From an uncultured Flavobacteriia bacterium (GTDB taxonomy: Bacteria > Bacteroidota > Bacteroidia > Flavobacteriales_D > Crocinitomicaceae): 64,000 bases of DNA. Made by a program: the position numbers and the translations under genes. This document shows positions 7,791-16,899 of this stretch, in pieces; position 1 is the first letter of the stretch, and every line of letters starts with the position of its first letter. Under the pieces are notes generated by a model. It did no database searches and was not told the origin of the DNA. It saw only the letters and a program-made list of their open reading frames with translations. The stretch is taken from assembly GCA_937975705.1 (NCBI GenBank), contig CALJTX010000019.1, positions 62,001 through 126,000 on the forward strand, written 5' to 3'.

Positions 7791-8612
7791 ATGTTGGATA
7801 AAATCAAAAGTACGCTTAGGCTGGTCATCCCTTTTATCAAGACCAAACTTTTCTGGAAACATTTTGGCTTGGTCATTTTGTTTTACCTAGTGATGGTTTT
7901 TGCTACCATTTTGTATCTAGATTTTGCAACAAACCACGGTGAAAAAATCGCTGTTCCCAACCTCGTTGGCATCTCTGGCGAAAAGGCCAAAAACCGCATC
8001 GAAGCACTCGACCTCACGTATCAAATTTTGGACAGCATCTACGATCCCAAATTGCCAGAAGGAACCGTAGTTGAACAGCTTGTTGAGCCTACCTCGCTTT
8101 CACAAGTTTATGTGAAATCAGGGCGCATTATTGGCTTGAGGTTGTCTAAGAAGAGTCAATTAGTAGAAATGCCAAGTTTGCTACACAAGCAAATTCAGTT
8201 TGCACAAAGTATTCTCGAGCAAAGAGGTTTGCGTTTCTCAATTCAATACCAGCCAACTGCCGAGGCCAACGGATCGGTTCTCGATCAGCGCTATAGAGGT
8301 CGTCGAATCAAAGAAGGGGAGCGCTTGCCAATCGGTGCTGTCGTGACACTCATTGTCGGGCAAAACGACGAGGGTGAACCAATTGCCTTGCCAAATTTGT
8401 TGGGGCTAAGCATGTCGGAAGCCAAGTATATTTTTGACACATTGGGTGTGAGCAGCTATTCCTTTATTTGTCCGGATTGTATAACGAGTCAAGATTCTGC
8501 AGCGGCCCGAATTTTTTCGCAGTCTCCAGAATATATTGAAGCAACTACCGTTTTTAAATCCACTCAATTTATCCTCTCGATGCAAAAAGGAGGGGACGGA
8601 CAAAATCCTTAA
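7791..8612 (+). CDS. PASTA-domain membrane protein
   Basis: A 273-residue protein with a short cytoplasmic N-terminus, one transmembrane helix (about residues 24-45) and three extracytoplasmic PASTA repeats of about 70 residues each. Repeat starts are KIAVPNLVGISGEKAKN, LVEMPSLLHKQIQFAQS and PIALPNLLGLSMSEAKY. PASTA domains bind cell-wall muropeptides or antibiotics in kinases and PBPs, but here no kinase or transpeptidase domain is attached. The ligand is unknown. It is followed after 3 bases by a T9SS cargo gene and then an RluA-family gene that overlaps it by 1 base. CATCTTTG at 7762-7769 is a one-mismatch promoter element upstream. Confidence 0.88.
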   Translation: MLDKIKSTLRLVIPFIKTKLFWKHFGLVILFYLVMVFATILYLDFATNHGEKIAVPNLVGISGEKAKNRIEALDLTYQILDSIYDPKLPEGTVVEQLVEPTSLSQVYVKSGRIIGLRLSKKSQLVEMPSLLHKQIQFAQSILEQRGLRFSIQYQPTAEANGSVLDQRYRGRRIKEGERLPIGAVVTLIVGQNDEGEPIALPNLLGLSMSEAKYIFDTLGVSSYSFICPDCITSQDSAAARIFSQSPEYIEATTVFKSTQFILSMQKGGDGQNP

Positions 8613-8615
8613 AAT

Positions 8616-10838
8616 ATGACGCGCTTTATTTTTACTCTTCTTTCTTGTTTGACACTTATAGCTACATGGTCACAAGAAATGGAAATTGGCCCAATCAGTC
8701 GGAATTTTGAGTTAGGGACTTCAAAAGGTCAGTTAAAAAGCACAACCAACACCATTGACAGCACTTTTTTCTACACCCCTGACACGCTCAGCTTGCCATT
8801 TTTTGATGAGTTTTCTACGGATAAATTCCAAAAATACGCCGCGCAGTTCAATGATCCGGGCGTGAGTTCTACGCTCTACTATCAACTGCTCAATCCAAGT
8901 ACGCTTGTGCCCTTTGCTTCGGCTCAATCCTTTACTGACCAAGCTACTTTTCGCCGCACTTTTGACCAAACAACAAGTACTTTTACAGATTCTATTTTCC
9001 CTACAACAGCAGTAAAAGTTGCCGATTTTTCAGCTTTTCCGCTGAGTTATCAGACCCTCAGCCTTTATCCGCCTTACTATATCTACGATACTATCGGTGT
9101 TGTAGACACGCCCGATACCGTTTGGGTGCAAAATCCAAGTTTTGTGCAAGATTCGGCCCGTATTTTCTTTGCTACGCTCAACGACCCGAATGCACTTTGG
9201 CTAGATGCCAATGCCTATCGAAACAACAGGTTTGCAGTCCAACCACGCTCTCTTGGCGTCGTTACTTTTGACGGCCTCGATGCTGCTGGTTACCCATATG
9301 CAATTGGCACCAGCCTTACCAATACTGCAGACTACCTGCATGCCAAGCCACTAGACCTCAGTCCGTATACTGCTGCCGATTCTGTATATTTTTCGTTTTT
9401 AGTTCAAGCACAAGGTTTTGGAGACCTACCAGAAGCTACCGATTCGCTGCGACTGGAGTTTTATGCCAAAGACCTCGATCAATGGTTTCACGTTTGGGCA
9501 ACAGCTGGTGATACCACTACGCCGTTTAAGGTAGTTCATATTGCGGTTAAAGACGCCAAGTATTTTAAAAGAGGATTCCAGTTTCGCTTCAGTAATTACG
9601 GTGCGCTATCGGGTGCCTTAGATCATTTTCATATCGATTATGTGCACTTGCGTACGCAGTCCAACCTCGCAGACACTTTATTTAAAGATTTCGCCTGGGT
9701 ATATCCAATGAATACACTTTTACAAGACTACACTGCAGTTCCTTGGGACCATTACAAAAACACACCAAAACCGTTTCGGAATGACTTCCCTGTCGCGCTT
9801 CACAATGGCAGCCCAACGCCTGAAAACAACCAATTCGCAGGTCAGTTTACGATAGACCAAACTGGCACACAACTCAATCAATTTTCAATTGCTGGGAGTC
9901 AACTTTCCAACGGTGATTTGAACTATGCACCCAATACCACTTATCTATCTACGCACAACATCAGTACTTTGGGCTCGTTTCCAATCAATGGGGGAGGAGA
10001 CCAACAAGCTTTCCGTGTCAGAGGTACTTTAAACGTCCAATTCCCTAATTTGACCCTCAACGACACAACGAGCTTTTACCAACCGTTTTTCAATTTTTAT
10101 AGTTACGACGACGGCAGTGCAGAAGCTGCGTTTGGCCCTACTGGGGCGCAAGCGCGTTTGGCAGTAGCTTACAATGCTTACGAGGCCGATTCTTTAGTGG
10201 GCGTGTCTTTTCATTTTGTACCTTCAGTAGTTGACGTATCCGATAAATTATTTTTGGTGAGTGTTTGGAGCAATGAAAACGGGCATCCAGGCACACTACT
10301 TTACGAAGACGACGTGTTTTTCCCGAGAACCCCACTTTATGGAGATGAACGCGGCATTTTTGTACCGTATTATTTTACCGATACCCAGAAAGTAAGTGTA
10401 CCTGCTTCCTTTTTTATCGGCTGGAGACAACTCGATGCCGAGCGCTTGAATTTAGGCTTGGATAGGAATATCGACCATTCGGATAAAGTACAATATAGCG
10501 TAGATGGAGGCTTTACTTGGTATACCTCGCCATTTGAAGGTTCGGCTATGCTTCATCCTATCTTTTCTACTGCGCTCGATGCAAGTTTAGGTTTTTCACA
10601 TGAAGTGGCGCAGCAAGAAACATGGAGTGTATTCCCAAATCCGGCACAGCAAGAAGTGCAGGTAACCTTGCCCCTTATTTATCATGGAAAACAAATTTTG
10701 TTATTGGACGCAATGGGTAAAATTCAGTTGTCTCAAACGGACAGCACATTTGACATCAGTATGTTGCCTAACGGTGTTTATTTCTTGCGCTGCCCGCAAA
10801 CGAGCTTGGGCACTTTAAAGCTGATCATCAACAAATAA
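8616..10838 (+). CDS. Large exported protein with type A T9SS C-terminal sorting domain
   Basis: A 740-residue protein with a signal peptide ending at IATWSQ (cleavage before Gln). The body is Ser/Thr/Asp/Tyr-rich beta-sandwich sequence without a recognised enzyme motif. The C-terminal 70-75 residues form a type A sorting domain: WSVFPNPAQQEVQVTL, then LLDAMGKIQ, ISMLPNGVYFLR and the terminal LIINK. The protein should cross the outer membrane through the type IX system and be attached to the surface or released. It sits between the PASTA gene and the pseudouridine synthase with almost no spacing. Its specific function is unknown. Confidence 0.85.
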   Translation: MTRFIFTLLSCLTLIATWSQEMEIGPISRNFELGTSKGQLKSTTNTIDSTFFYTPDTLSLPFFDEFSTDKFQKYAAQFNDPGVSSTLYYQLLNPSTLVPFASAQSFTDQATFRRTFDQTTSTFTDSIFPTTAVKVADFSAFPLSYQTLSLYPPYYIYDTIGVVDTPDTVWVQNPSFVQDSARIFFATLNDPNALWLDANAYRNNRFAVQPRSLGVVTFDGLDAAGYPYAIGTSLTNTADYLHAKPLDLSPYTAADSVYFSFLVQAQGFGDLPEATDSLRLEFYAKDLDQWFHVWATAGDTTTPFKVVHIAVKDAKYFKRGFQFRFSNYGALSGALDHFHIDYVHLRTQSNLADTLFKDFAWVYPMNTLLQDYTAVPWDHYKNTPKPFRNDFPVALHNGSPTPENNQFAGQFTIDQTGTQLNQFSIAGSQLSNGDLNYAPNTTYLSTHNISTLGSFPINGGGDQQAFRVRGTLNVQFPNLTLNDTTSFYQPFFNFYSYDDGSAEAAFGPTGAQARLAVAYNAYEADSLVGVSFHFVPSVVDVSDKLFLVSVWSNENGHPGTLLYEDDVFFPRTPLYGDERGIFVPYYFTDTQKVSVPASFFIGWRQLDAERLNLGLDRNIDHSDKVQYSVDGGFTWYTSPFEGSAMLHPIFSTALDASLGFSHEVAQQETWSVFPNPAQQEVQVTLPLIYHGKQILLLDAMGKIQLSQTDSTFDISMLPNGVYFLRCPQTSLGTLKLIINK

Positions 10839-11869
10839 TGAGCGAAAATTTAGAGATTGAAGTAGAGGAAGCAGACCTCTTTGAACATTACCGATTCAAG
10901 GCCGATCCTGGCCAAGAAGTCGTTCGGATCGACAAATTTTTGTTGGATCGCATGGCCGATACGTCGCGCAATAAAATCCAGGTGGCCGCCAAAAATGGCA
11001 ACATTCATGTCAATGGGCAGCCGGTCAAGCAAAATTACCGCGTCAAACCCGGAGACGAAATTGCCATCGTATTGCCCTATCCAGTCAGGGAAATTGAACT
11101 TATTGCCCAAGATATTCCAATCGATGTCACTTATGAGGACGACGATTTATTGGTGGTAAACAAAGCAGCAAATATGGTTGTGCACCCTGGTTATGGCAAT
11201 TATTCAGGCACGCTTGTCAATGCACTTGTTTTCCATTTTGATCACTTGCCAACGCGTCCAAAAGATTATTTTGGCCGACCTGGCCTCGTGCATCGCATAG
11301 ACAAACACACCACAGGTTTACTCGTCGTGGCCAAAACAGAAAATGCCCTCAATGACCTCGCCAAGCAATTCTATGACCGCACTACCGAACGGCGTTATTA
11401 CGCCTTGGCTTGGGGCGACATCAGTGAAGACGGCACCATCGAAGGCCACATCGGCAGGTCGCTCAAAAACCGCAAAGTCATGACGGTTTTTCCTGATGGC
11501 GCTTATGGTAAACCTGCCATTACGCATTACAAAGTTTTGGAGCGTTTTGGTTACGTGACCCTCATTGAGTGCAAACTAGAAACGGGCAGAACACATCAAA
11601 TTCGGGCGCACATGCAATCGATTGGCCATCCATTGTTCAACGATTTAGAATATGGCGGAGACCGCATCCTGAAAGGAACTAAATCTGCCGCCTACGAAAA
11701 GTTCATGGTCAATAATTTTGCTTTGCTACCTGGTCAGGCCTTACACGCCAAAACACTGGGTTTTGTTCAGCCACGCACCAAAGAGTATTTAGAGTTTGAT
11801 TCTGAGCTACCTGAGGGTTTTCAGCGCTTATTAGAACGCTGGAGAACCTATTGTTCGGATTTTAAATAA
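10838..11869 (+). CDS. RluA/RluD-family 23S rRNA pseudouridine synthase
   Basis: A 343-residue protein with an N-terminal S4 RNA-binding domain (about residues 28-90; VRIDKFLLDRMADTSRNKI) and an RluA catalytic domain. The catalytic motif HRIDKHTTGLLVVAKT is at about residues 151-166, with the nucleophilic Asp near 154. ETGRTHQIRAHM follows at about 247-258. Length and S4 domain fit RluD, which modifies helix 69 of 23S rRNA, but RluC-type specificity cannot be excluded. The start ATG overlaps the upstream stop (TAATG). Confidence 0.93.
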   Translation: MSENLEIEVEEADLFEHYRFKADPGQEVVRIDKFLLDRMADTSRNKIQVAAKNGNIHVNGQPVKQNYRVKPGDEIAIVLPYPVREIELIAQDIPIDVTYEDDDLLVVNKAANMVVHPGYGNYSGTLVNALVFHFDHLPTRPKDYFGRPGLVHRIDKHTTGLLVVAKTENALNDLAKQFYDRTTERRYYALAWGDISEDGTIEGHIGRSLKNRKVMTVFPDGAYGKPAITHYKVLERFGYVTLIECKLETGRTHQIRAHMQSIGHPLFNDLEYGGDRILKGTKSAAYEKFMVNNFALLPGQALHAKTLGFVQPRTKEYLEFDSELPEGFQRLLERWRTYCSDFK

Positions 11870-11877
11870 AATTTCTC

Positions 11878-11885
11878 TATTTTTG
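11878..11885 (+). promoter_or_regulatory. Putative -7 element upstream of the PorE-like gene
   Basis: TATTTTTG is a perfect TAnnTTTG located just after the pseudouridine synthase stop and 37 bases before the ATG at 11923. It predicts a leader of about 33 bases. No TTG box lies at the standard distance. Confidence 0.45.
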
Positions 11886-11922
11886 CTTTCCTTGGTTGCT
11901 AACCAAGCTAAAACTACGCTTT

Positions 11923-14064
11923 ATGAAACAACTATTCATTGCCGCCATTTTAACGCTATGCACTGCATCTGTAAGCTTTTCACAAAACGCTACAGATCCA
12001 AAGTTTGTGCGTGAAGCCAACGAAGTCTTCATTTCTGGCAACTACTTTGAAGCCATCAACGCTTGTCAAGATGCCTACAAAAAACTTGGTGCGAGAGGTT
12101 CTTTGCGTCAAAAAGGCGATATGGCCTTCAAAATCGCTGAGTCTTACCGTGCGCTCGAAATTTTTGACAAAGCCAACGACTGGTATGGCACATGCATTGA
12201 ACTCAAATATTTTGATGTAGTTCCTGAAGTTTATTACTACAAAGGCGATATGCAGCGCATGATGAAAGACTTCGACAACGCCATCAAAAGCTACCGCGAG
12301 TTCAAGCGCATTGCGCCAAAGTCAAGAACCAAAGAAGTAGACGACGCTATCATGGCTTGTGAGAAATACAAAGATTTTGATGAATTCGAAACCTCCAGAT
12401 TGGTTGTTAAGTCAGAAGTCAAAATCAATACCAAGCAAATGGACATGGCGCCTTCTTTCATGGACAAGAAAGGTAAAGTTATCGTATTTAGTTCTTCCCG
12501 TGAAGAAAGCACTGGTGCCAAACGCGACCCAATTTCAGGTGAAAAATACATGGACTTGTACATTGCAGAATACGACGTCAATGGCAACCCAACAAATGTA
12601 AAATCACTCGATACCAAAGGAGTGGTCAACACCACCCAAAACGAAGGTTCTGCTACTTTTGACTCTAAGCGCAAAAACATTTACTTCACGCGTTGCCCGA
12701 ATGCTGAAAAGATGGATTTAGGTTGTGAAATCTGGACAGCCGTCATGAATGGCGAAGATTTCGACGACCCACGCAAAATCTCTTTAACGATTTCCGATAC
12801 CATTTCTGTTGGGCATCCATGCTTGTCTCCAGATGACCAAATGCTCATTTTTGCCTCTGACATGAAACAAAGCCCGAACGGTGAAAAATCTTTCGGTGGC
12901 CGTGACCTCTGGTATGTCAATTTCGACAAGCGCAGCAAAACTTGGGATTCCATCCCACACAACATGGGCGCTATGTTCAATACTGCTGGCAATGAATTGT
13001 TCCCGTCTATCGGCCCGAATGGCCAATTGTATTTTGCATCTGACGGCCTTCCAGGTATTGGTGGCCTTGACCTCTTCGTTGCAGAACAAGTGTCCGGAGA
13101 AAACAAATGGACTGGCGTCAAAAACATGGGGTATCCTTTCAACTCACAAGGCAACGACTACGCCATGGCCGATTTCGATGGCAAGTCTGGTTTCTTTACC
13201 TCTGAACGCAAAACAACAAGTAATCAAGAATACGCACCAGAAATCTGGAGCTTCAATACGCCACCAAACCTTTTTGATTTGCGCGTGACTGTTTACGAGT
13301 CTGGTAAAAAATCGAAAAAATTAGCAGGCGCAAAAGTTTTTGTTACGGTTTCTGATGGCACAAGCTGGGAAGGCGTTACCGATGCTAAAGGTAAAATCAT
13401 TTGGAAAGAGCGTCCGGACAAAAAAGGCCGTTACATCCTCACAGGTAAAGAATACACCCTCAAAGCAGAGAAAGAAGGTTACTACGAAGACAAAAAAGGC
13501 GCAAAAATCTCAACATTAGGTATGGATCAAAGCCAAAGCTTCTTGATCGAGATGCCATTGTTGCCTGTAGGTGAAATCCGCACACCTGAAATTCGCTATG
13601 TATTCGACCAATGGGTATTTATCAATGATGCAACTTGTATGTCTTTAGACTCCCTCAAGTTCTTGGATAGCATGCTCAAAGAATACCCGAATGTAACTAT
13701 TGACTTATTCTCACACACCGACTCACGCGGTGGCGATGCACGCAACCAAATGCTATCTGAAAACCGCGCAAAGGCTGTTTACAAGCATTTAGTTGAGACT
13801 TGTGGCATTGACCCACGCCGCATTCGTCCTGTAGGTCGTGGAGAGGCTGAACCAGCTACTTGGGTAGATGAGTCAGGTAAAACAGTTGTCCTTACAGAAG
13901 AATATATCAATCAATTCAAAACGACCGATAAAGCGAAGTTTGAAATGCTGCACACCATCAACCGTAGAACCACCGCCAAGATCACCAGTACCACTTTTGA
14001 TCCAAACACGGCTCCTGCGGCAGACCCAGAATACCGCAAGTTTAAACAACTTCCAAGATTATAA
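11923..14064 (+). CDS. PorE-like OmpA-family protein (TPR, PD40 propeller, beta-sandwich, OmpA domain)
   Basis: A 713-residue protein from ATG 11923 (MKQLFIAAIL); a TTG 27 bases upstream is rejected because it would bury the signal peptide. Cleavage is predicted at VSFSQ before Gln. Domains in order: TPR-like helices (about 20-150), PD40-type propeller repeats (about 165-440, e.g. FSSSREE, IYFTRCPN, LIFASDM, LYFASDGLPGIGGLDLF), a carboxypeptidase-regulatory-like sandwich (about 445-545), and an OmpA peptidoglycan-binding domain (about 560-690; DLFSHTDSRGGDARNQMLSE begins near 594). This order matches PorE of the type IX system. No porP-like gene is adjacent. A hairpin terminator follows. Confidence 0.85.
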   Translation: MKQLFIAAILTLCTASVSFSQNATDPKFVREANEVFISGNYFEAINACQDAYKKLGARGSLRQKGDMAFKIAESYRALEIFDKANDWYGTCIELKYFDVVPEVYYYKGDMQRMMKDFDNAIKSYREFKRIAPKSRTKEVDDAIMACEKYKDFDEFETSRLVVKSEVKINTKQMDMAPSFMDKKGKVIVFSSSREESTGAKRDPISGEKYMDLYIAEYDVNGNPTNVKSLDTKGVVNTTQNEGSATFDSKRKNIYFTRCPNAEKMDLGCEIWTAVMNGEDFDDPRKISLTISDTISVGHPCLSPDDQMLIFASDMKQSPNGEKSFGGRDLWYVNFDKRSKTWDSIPHNMGAMFNTAGNELFPSIGPNGQLYFASDGLPGIGGLDLFVAEQVSGENKWTGVKNMGYPFNSQGNDYAMADFDGKSGFFTSERKTTSNQEYAPEIWSFNTPPNLFDLRVTVYESGKKSKKLAGAKVFVTVSDGTSWEGVTDAKGKIIWKERPDKKGRYILTGKEYTLKAEKEGYYEDKKGAKISTLGMDQSQSFLIEMPLLPVGEIRTPEIRYVFDQWVFINDATCMSLDSLKFLDSMLKEYPNVTIDLFSHTDSRGGDARNQMLSENRAKAVYKHLVETCGIDPRRIRPVGRGEAEPATWVDESGKTVVLTEEYINQFKTTDKAKFEMLHTINRRTTAKITSTTFDPNTAPAADPEYRKFKQLPRL

Positions 14065-14068
14065 AAAT

Positions 14069-14095
14069 AAAGGCGTCGGAAGGCGCCTTTTGTTT
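14069..14095 (+). terminator. Rho-independent terminator after the PorE-like gene
   Basis: The stem AAAGGCG (14069-14075) pairs with CGCCTTT (14084-14090) around an 8-base loop, followed by TGTTTTG. It begins 4 bases after the stop codon. The next gene starts 7 bases beyond, so some read-through may occur. Confidence 0.75.
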
Positions 14096-14101
14096 TGAGC
14101 C

Positions 14102-14341
14102 ATGAGACGCCTTTTACAAAAAATCGTATTCTTCTTTGAGTTGCAATCCTTTGGCGTATGCGAATGGTGGGCCCGTCGCTTGGGCATCCGCACCAACAAA
14201 GTAAGACTTGGGTTTATCTATCTTAGTTTTATTGGTTTGGGCTCACCCGTTTTGCTCTACCTCATTATGGCCTGGATCCTCGAGCACAAGCACTATTTTA
14301 AGTTTCAAGCCAAGCGCAAGCAATCTATCTGGGATTTATGA
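14102..14341 (+). CDS. Small PspC-domain membrane protein
   Basis: A 79-residue protein. The N-terminal amphipathic segment leads to the PspC-like core GVCEWWARRLGIRTNKVRL (about residues 19-37) and a hydrophobic helix (FIYLSFIGLGSPVLLYLIMAWIL). A basic tail follows. PspC domains occur in envelope-stress membrane proteins; in Bacteroidota short forms like this are common and uncharacterised. The last four bases overlap the start of the RmlD-like gene (ATGA), so translation is probably coupled. A larger PspC protein lies at 54880-56430. Confidence 0.85.
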   Translation: MRRLLQKIVFFFELQSFGVCEWWARRLGIRTNKVRLGFIYLSFIGLGSPVLLYLIMAWILEHKHYFKFQAKRKQSIWDL

Positions 14342-15219
14342 AATTACTGATCACCGGAAGTAATGGCCTTTTGGGCCAAAAACTTATCGATTTATGTGTG
14401 TCGAAGCAAATCGATTTCCTTGCGACCTCAAGTGGAGCCAACCGTTATTCGGTTTGCCCAAGTCATCGGTACAAAACGCTAGACATCACCGATGAGCAAA
14501 ACATGCAAGAGGTGCTCAGCAGTTACCAACCAACGCATGTCATTCATACCGCGGCCATGACCAACGTAGATCAGTGCGAGCTCCAGCCAGAAGCTTGCGA
14601 TTTAGTCAATCGTCAGGCAGTATTGATGCTCGCCAAGTATTGTCAACTGCACCAAGTTCATTTGCAATTGCTCTCTACTGATTTTGTATTTGATGGTCAA
14701 GAGGGGCCTTATATTGAAACCGATACGCCAAATCCATTGAGTGTCTATGCGCGCTCTAAGGTAGAAGCTGAAAAAATCTTGCAACAAACAGAGGGCCTAA
14801 GCTACTCTATCGTCCGAACCATTATTGTTTACGGGCAAGGCGAGCAACTTTCCAGATCAAATTTAATCTTGTGGGCCAAAGAGGCGTTGCAAAAGGGCAG
14901 CCCTTTACAAATAGTCAATGATCAGTTTAGGGCGCCAACCTGGGCTGCCGACCTCGCATGGGCATGCGTGCGTATTTGTAAGCTCGGTCAAGTTGGTATT
15001 TTCCATATTGCAGGGCCAGAGGTGCTCTCGATTTATGATATAGTGGCGCGTGTTGCAGCATTTTACAAGCTGCCAATGTCGCAGGTAACGCAACTCAGTA
15101 GCGCTGCCCTTCAACAGCCCGCAAAACGCCCGCCACGCACCGGCTTTGTGCTCGACAAGGCAAATGAGCTATTGGGTTATCAGCCGCATACGCTTGAGCA
15201 AACTTTTGCGCTTTTGTAA
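14338..15219 (+). CDS. RmlD-like SDR family oxidoreductase (dTDP-4-dehydrorhamnose reductase family)
   Basis: A 293-residue extended short-chain dehydrogenase. The Rossmann glycine motif is TGSNGLLGQ (residues 6-14). The family segment HTAAMTNVDQCE is near 80, STDFVFDGQEGPY near 118-130, and the catalytic YxxxK is YARSK (137-141). RmlD-type enzymes reduce dTDP-4-keto sugars to dTDP-rhamnose, but no rmlA, B or C gene is near. Substrate is therefore uncertain; other nucleotide-sugar reductases of this family are possible. It is coupled to the PspC gene by a 4-base overlap. Confidence 0.85.
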   Translation: MKLLITGSNGLLGQKLIDLCVSKQIDFLATSSGANRYSVCPSHRYKTLDITDEQNMQEVLSSYQPTHVIHTAAMTNVDQCELQPEACDLVNRQAVLMLAKYCQLHQVHLQLLSTDFVFDGQEGPYIETDTPNPLSVYARSKVEAEKILQQTEGLSYSIVRTIIVYGQGEQLSRSNLILWAKEALQKGSPLQIVNDQFRAPTWAADLAWACVRICKLGQVGIFHIAGPEVLSIYDIVARVAAFYKLPMSQVTQLSSAALQQPAKRPPRTGFVLDKANELLGYQPHTLEQTFALL

Positions 15220-15241
15220 TTGAGAAAAAAATTTATCTTTA
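15214..15241 (+). promoter_or_regulatory. Putative promoter of the first amino-acid permease
   Basis: TTG (15214-15216) is followed 17 bases later by TATCTTTA (15234-15241), one mismatch from TAnnTTTG. The ATG lies 21 bases further on. The -33 box overlaps the stop region of the RmlD-like gene. Confidence 0.4.
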
Positions 15242-15262
15242 CCTATCTAAAAAAAATAGAAT

Positions 15263-16828
15263 ATGAGTGTTTGGAGAAAAAAGTCACTAGTAGATTTGTT
15301 GGCACATGCTGAGAATAGCCAAATGAAACGCACCCTTGGTGCTGGTAGTTTAATTGCCTTAGGAATAGGAGCAATTATTGGCGCTGGCTTATTTGTTCGC
15401 ACGGCCGCTGCGGCTTCGGAGGCCGCAGGATCAGGAGTGACGATTTCATTTATTATTGCGGCTATAGGCTGTGCTTTTGCAGGCCTTTGTTATGCCGAAT
15501 TTGCTTCTATGATTCCGATTTCGGGAAGTGCCTATGCTTATTCATTTGTAACGATGGGTGAACTTGTTGCATGGATTATCGGTTGGTCATTAATAATGGA
15601 ATATGCGCTCGGAGCCGCTACAGTGTCCATTGCATGGAGTGAATACCTCAATAATTTATTAGGTCATGCCATACCCTACGAATGGTGTCATTCACCATTT
15701 GAAAGTATGTACAATGTATCTCATGATATTGTGGTACAGATTCAAAAATTACCTGGACACTGGGATGGAATAGAAAAAGGTATTTTGAGTGCAGCGCAAT
15801 ATGAAAATCTACCTGCAAATTTAGCTTCAAAAGTAACGATTACTTCGGGGTTCATTAATGCTCCTGCATTAATCATTCTCTTAGCATTAACCCTATTGTT
15901 AATCAAAGGAACAAAAGAATCCGCACGTGTCAACGCCATCATTGTTTTTGTTAAAGTTGCAATTGTTTTGGTATTTATTGTAATCGGATGGTACTTCATT
16001 AAAGATTCAAATCATACACCTTACCTTATACCGGAAGGCACATTTGGACATGATGGTTTCTTTAAATGGGGCTGGGGAGGCGTTTTGGGAGGCGCTGGTA
16101 TAGTATTCTTTGCTTTTATTGGTTTTGATGCGGTTAGCACAACAGCACAGGAGGCAAAAAATCCAAAGCGAGATATGCCAATTGGAATTTTAGGATCACT
16201 TGCGATATGTACAGTTTTATATATCCTCTTTGGACATGTGTTAACTGGTGTTGCGCATTGGAGTGAATTTGCAACAGCAGGAAAAGAAGCATCAGTTTCC
16301 TATGCAATTAAAGAATACATGGTGGGTTATGAGTGGTTAGGAACAGGGGTAACACTTGCAATATTAGCTGGCTTTTCCTCAGTTATTTTGGTCATGCTCA
16401 TGGGACAAAGCCGCGTGTTCTTTTCCATGAGTCAGGATGGACTTATTCCAGCCGCATTTGGAAAGCTTCACCCTAAGTTCCAAACACCTTATATTGCTAA
16501 TTGGATGTTATTTGTTTTTGTCGGTGCATTCGCAGCATTAGTGCCAGGAAGTGTAGCTGGTGACCTTACCTCGTTTGGTACTTTATTCGCATTCATTCTT
16601 GTGAGCCTAGGAATATTAATAATGCGAAAAAGTAATCCTGAATTAAAACGCCCATTCAAAACTCCTTTGGTTCCTTTAGTTCCGATATTAGGAATTCTTG
16701 TTTGTACCGCAATGATTGTTTCTTTAGATCAAGCTACCCTCAAAGCAGCGGGTATATGGATGGCCATTGGGCTTGTAATTTACTTCACATATAGCCGAAG
16801 AAATTCACACCTCCATCCGAAAAAATAA
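15263..16828 (+). CDS. APC-superfamily amino-acid permease (cationic amino-acid transporter type)
   Basis: A 521-residue protein with about 12-14 hydrophobic helices. The first carries the APC motif GIGAIIGAGLFVRTAAAA, followed by CAFAGLCYAEFASMIPISGSAY and SVSIAWSEYL-like sequence that is typical of Bacteroidota CAT-type transporters. A conserved FFAFIGFDAVSTTAQEAKNP segment (about 290-309) marks the substrate pathway of this family. It moves amino acids across the inner membrane by proton symport or exchange; the substrate cannot be read from sequence. By eye its DNA is richer in A/T and in GGA and TTA codons than the flanking genes. Confidence 0.92.
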   Translation: MSVWRKKSLVDLLAHAENSQMKRTLGAGSLIALGIGAIIGAGLFVRTAAAASEAAGSGVTISFIIAAIGCAFAGLCYAEFASMIPISGSAYAYSFVTMGELVAWIIGWSLIMEYALGAATVSIAWSEYLNNLLGHAIPYEWCHSPFESMYNVSHDIVVQIQKLPGHWDGIEKGILSAAQYENLPANLASKVTITSGFINAPALIILLALTLLLIKGTKESARVNAIIVFVKVAIVLVFIVIGWYFIKDSNHTPYLIPEGTFGHDGFFKWGWGGVLGGAGIVFFAFIGFDAVSTTAQEAKNPKRDMPIGILGSLAICTVLYILFGHVLTGVAHWSEFATAGKEASVSYAIKEYMVGYEWLGTGVTLAILAGFSSVILVMLMGQSRVFFSMSQDGLIPAAFGKLHPKFQTPYIANWMLFVFVGAFAALVPGSVAGDLTSFGTLFAFILVSLGILIMRKSNPELKRPFKTPLVPLVPILGILVCTAMIVSLDQATLKAAGIWMAIGLVIYFTYSRRNSHLHPKK

Positions 16829-16899
16829 ACTGTTTGCAGCTTATTTAACATACTAAGCCTAGGCTATTTCAAGACCAACTCTATTTGAACTAACGGGAA

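Noticed and set aside
12681..13154. Long antisense open frame inside the PorE-like gene
   Set aside because: It is a shadow of a clear coding gene on the opposite strand, has no homology-like motif and no promoter or leader of its own. Other overlapping frames of this kind across the window were left out for the same reason.
16856..16865. Ten-base palindrome AGCCTAGGCT between the two permease genes
   Set aside because: Perfect but short, without a T-tract or a promoter next to it; a chance palindrome is likely.
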